Positions 62,019 to 64,000 of a stretch of DNA of 64,000 nucleotides are shown piece after piece. The position numbers and the translations under genes are program-made. Position 1 is the stretch's first letter; each line of letters begins with the position of its first letter. This DNA comes from Nemertoderma westbladi (lineage: Eukaryota; Xenacoelomorpha; Nemertodermatida; Nemertodermatidae): assembly GCA_032718475.1 (NCBI GenBank), contig JAUCBJ010006576.1, forward strand, positions 26,349-90,348, read 5' to 3'. The notes beneath the pieces are model-generated. The model was not told the DNA's origin. It ran no database searches and was given only the letters and a program-made list of their open reading frames with translations.

Positions 62019-63471
62019 AGGATCGGCATGCTGCATTGCAGCTGCATTTTTAAGAATGCTGTGCCGGCTTGTCAACAAAATTGCACCGCCACAACTCCCT
62101 ATCACCCATGACATTTGCTAGATCATCCGCATCTTTAAGGCCAGTGTCCTTTAAGATGCGTCTCAAGAAAGTCATGGGCTGTCCACCATGCTTATTCACT
62201 CCATGAGGCTGCCAAAGTACAAGATTATGCACTGGCTGCTCCTCACGGCGAAAGCAATGTCCTGCAAAGCGGAGGCGATTTTGTTCTAGTGTCAAGCTTG
62301 GGGGAACCAATGAGACACCTCCAATGTTATATAGTGTCTGGTTGGAGATGTGTGCATTGTACTTGACACAATGAACCCGGCGTAGCATTCTTGTGAATGT
62401 GCCATCCAGAGATTTGGTGTCCTCAGCAGTTAGAGCCCAGCATGGACTCCCGTAGAGGAGTACTGGAACTACTGCTGCTCTAAATAATCGGACCTTAAGT
62501 TTCCGATTAATTCTCGGTGACTTCCAAATCCTGGAAAGCCTATTCAAGGCTGCCCATGCCTTTCCCTTACGTATTCGAAGGTCCTCACCTGACTTCCGGA
62601 TCCATGATCCCAGGTAACAGAAGTCGTCCACATGCTCAATCATACCATCCTTTGAGCTTATGCTCATCCGATCAGAGACTTGCTGAGGACTTTCAAAGTT
62701 AACTGTCAGAATTTTGGTCTTTCTGGAGTTAATAAAAAGACCAACACTAGAAGCAGCATGTTCTAATGAGCTGAGGAGCCGTTGGGCTCCCTCTAATGAT
62801 TCTGAGAGTACTCCTAAGTCATCAGCAAAGTCTAGATCAGTTAGGTACTTGGCAGGATTTCCTCGACTTCTGGAGCCAGTAGGTGGAGTTATCATCACCC
62901 CATCATCATTATAATGATCTAAGGACATGCGTAGAACATAGTCAACCACAATAATGAACAAGAATGGTGCAAGTGTGTCTCCTTGGAGGACGCCCCATAA
63001 CACTTCAAATGGTTCTGTGTCACCGTCAACAGTAGACACAAATGTTGTCGAACCATCGTATACTGATCTGATTGCTGCAATAATTTCATCAGGAATCCCA
63101 TATAATGAAAGTATGCTGAACATACGTGAGCGAGAGACTGAATCAAAGGCCTTGAAGAAGTCAACAAAGATAACAGCCAGATGCCTGTCTTTCTTTTTTG
63201 ATAACTCTTCAATTATCCTTCTAAGTGCCAAAATGGGCTCCATGGTCCCACGACCTTTACGGAACCCATTTTGATTTCCACGGAGCAGTCTCTCAATGGG
63301 ATCCCTGATGCGATTTAATAGAATCCTATTGTATAGCTTTGCAGCAATCGAGATCAATGAGATTCCCCGAAAAGAACCATAGAGTGTTAGGTTGCCCTTC
63401 TTGGGAACTGGCACCAACTTATTTGTTTTCATTTCTTGTGGGACTCTTGTTGTTCGGTACATGTCTACTAT
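62019..63471 (-). mobile_element. LINE A-family insertion in element 2, 5'-truncated
   Basis: Minus-strand non-LTR element from mid reverse transcriptase to its 3' end, with a 3' noncoding region of only about 30 bases after the stop at 62050. It supplies the parts that LINE A at 21966-25478 has lost. The 5' junction shows microhomology (GATGGG). Confidence 0.9.
62050..63471 (-). CDS. LINE reverse transcriptase C-terminal part, open, fused to BEL frame
   Basis: An open frame for about 473 codons with VPVPKKGNLTLYGSFRGISL, NQNGFRKGRGT, FVDFFKAFDSV, GVLQGDTLAPFLF and DLDFADDLG (catalytic). These are followed by the RTE-like thumb and C-terminal region (FCYLGSWIRKS, LLYGSPCWALT, RLRFAGHCFRR). 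By chance it is in phase with the upstream BEL frame, so a single ORF runs from the window edge (63996) through BEL protein into LINE protein. The LINE endonuclease is missing, so it cannot be autonomous. No internal stops: a young insertion. Confidence 0.85.
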   Translation of the reverse strand: MVDMYRTTRVPQEMKTNKLVPVPKKGNLTLYGSFRGISLISIAAKLYNRILLNRIRDPIERLLRGNQNGFRKGRGTMEPILALRRIIEELSKKKDRHLAVIFVDFFKAFDSVSRSRMFSILSLYGIPDEIIAAIRSVYDGSTTFVSTVDGDTEPFEVLWGVLQGDTLAPFLFIIVVDYVLRMSLDHYNDDGVMITPPTGSRSRGNPAKYLTDLDFADDLGVLSESLEGAQRLLSSLEHAASSVGLFINSRKTKILTVNFESPQQVSDRMSISSKDGMIEHVDDFCYLGSWIRKSGEDLRIRKGKAWAALNRLSRIWKSPRINRKLKVRLFRAAVVPVLLYGSPCWALTAEDTKSLDGTFTRMLRRVHCVKYNAHISNQTLYNIGGVSLVPPSLTLEQNRLRFAGHCFRREEQPVHNLVLWQPHGVNKHGGQPMTFLRRILKDTGLKDADDLANVMGDRELWRCNFVDKPAQHS

Positions 63472-63730
63472 GATGGGTTTCGATGGGTGAATCAGTTGAC
63501 ATAGGTTCACCTGACTTTTCCAAGTTTGGTTTTCTGTAAGTAGGTCGATTGTGTTCTCTTCATCGAAGAGTTGGTAGATGTCGTCATTATCTGAGGAGTA
63601 TGGTGTTCCCTCAGTTAGTTCGTCCACCTCACTGCTCTCCACTTCCCAATCGTGTACTTGGTATGTGTGTTCTTGTGGCATTCTCTCTTCGAGAGTCCTG
63701 CGGGAAGGGCCAGTAAAGTACCAACCTACT
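63472..63730. repeat. Target site duplication, right copy (253-259 bp)
   Basis: Partner of 61760-62018, joined directly to upstream BEL sequence on the right and to the truncated 5' end of the LINE on the left. Confidence 0.9.
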
Positions 63731-64000
63731 CTAGTTCTTACTGCATAGGTTTGCAGTGGCTGTGGTTGAGCAGGCCGTTTCTCCAATGTTTCGAGCGCCT
63801 CATGCGCGTTCTGGCCGATGAGGATTTGCACTCCAGGATAATCTGTCTGGAATCGAGGTATCTCAAGATGTTGGATGCTCTCATCCTCGTCCCAATTATA
63901 AAGGTCTGCTTGAGTAGTAGCGAAGTTCTTTATAGCCACCATTTTTACCGACCTTATACCTTGTGTTCCTAACTTATCCTGGGGGGTGGACAACACACCT
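63472..64000 (-). pseudogene. Element 2 gag-pol, segment downstream of protease, cut by window edge
   Basis: Homologous to element 1 residues about 1290-1470, between the protease and reverse transcriptase, including the conserved VQILIGQNAHEAL and RTRVGWYFTGPSRRT stretches. Open to the window edge and, at its other end, running into the LINE. Confidence 0.9.

Larger units (their letters stand above)
53765..64000 (-). mobile_element. BEL/Pao element 2 (same family as element 1), 5' end outside window
   Basis: Read on the minus strand from the right edge: end of gag-pol (63472-64000), an inserted LINE (62019-63471), the rest of pol (58058-62018), 3' noncoding sequence matching element 1 (57794-58057), a decayed accessory ORF (55031-56477), a polypurine tract and the 3' LTR, whose outer end is at 30914. 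It shows that this family carries an accessory gene downstream of pol, a region that lies outside the window for element 1. Confidence 0.9.

Overview
The window is a metazoan (animal) genomic segment made almost entirely of nested transposable elements. BEL/Pao LTR retrotransposons, which are confined to animals, dominate. There are also APE-type non-LTR elements with (TAG)n tails, a decayed Copia element, hAT-like DNA elements, satellites and two exons that look like part of an intron-containing C-type lectin gene. Many premature stops are CGA-to-TGA changes, as expected in a CpG-methylated genome. I cannot name the species.

Layout, left to right. (1) 1-11905: a nearly complete BEL element (element 1) on the minus strand, with one intact 2700-codon gag-pol ORF, a 2.2 kb repeat-rich leader and its 5' LTR at 10606-11905. 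Its 3' end lies beyond the window. (2) 11906-16995: an older, broken BEL copy (element 3) into which element 1 appears to have inserted, flanked on the right by a diverged LTR. (3) 16996-19245: a satellite of about 34 bp units. (4) 19421-21640: a decayed Copia element, then a short hAT-like MITE. (5) 21966-29666: RTE-like non-LTR elements in both orientations around two C-type-lectin exons. (6) 29800-30913: tetranucleotide-rich DNA and a 50-bp minisatellite. (7) 30914-64000: a second BEL element of the element-1 family (element 2). Its 3' LTR is split by a 22.8 kb giant BEL-type element (31003-53764), and its pol is split by a non-LTR insertion with an unusually long (about 255 bp) target duplication.

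The giant element is the most interesting part. It has 2.3 kb LTRs (one carrying a LINE, the other a hAT foldback element) and a gag-pol frame. Downstream of pol, in the position where env would be, it has an extra frame of about 1250 codons. That frame combines a region resembling a DEDDy 3'-5' exonuclease with a CCHC zinc-knuckle region. A homologous zinc-knuckle ORF sits in the same place in element 2, so the accessory gene seems to be a shared BEL module. The giant element also carries twelve copies of a 20-bp near-palindrome, GGTAGGCTCGCAAGCCTTCC. Nine are translated inside its ORFs, in all three reading frames, and one copy has a compensatory base-pair change. This resembles a protein-tolerated hairpin mini-repeat spreading within a retroelement.

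All family assignments come from reading motifs by eye; no database searches were run.
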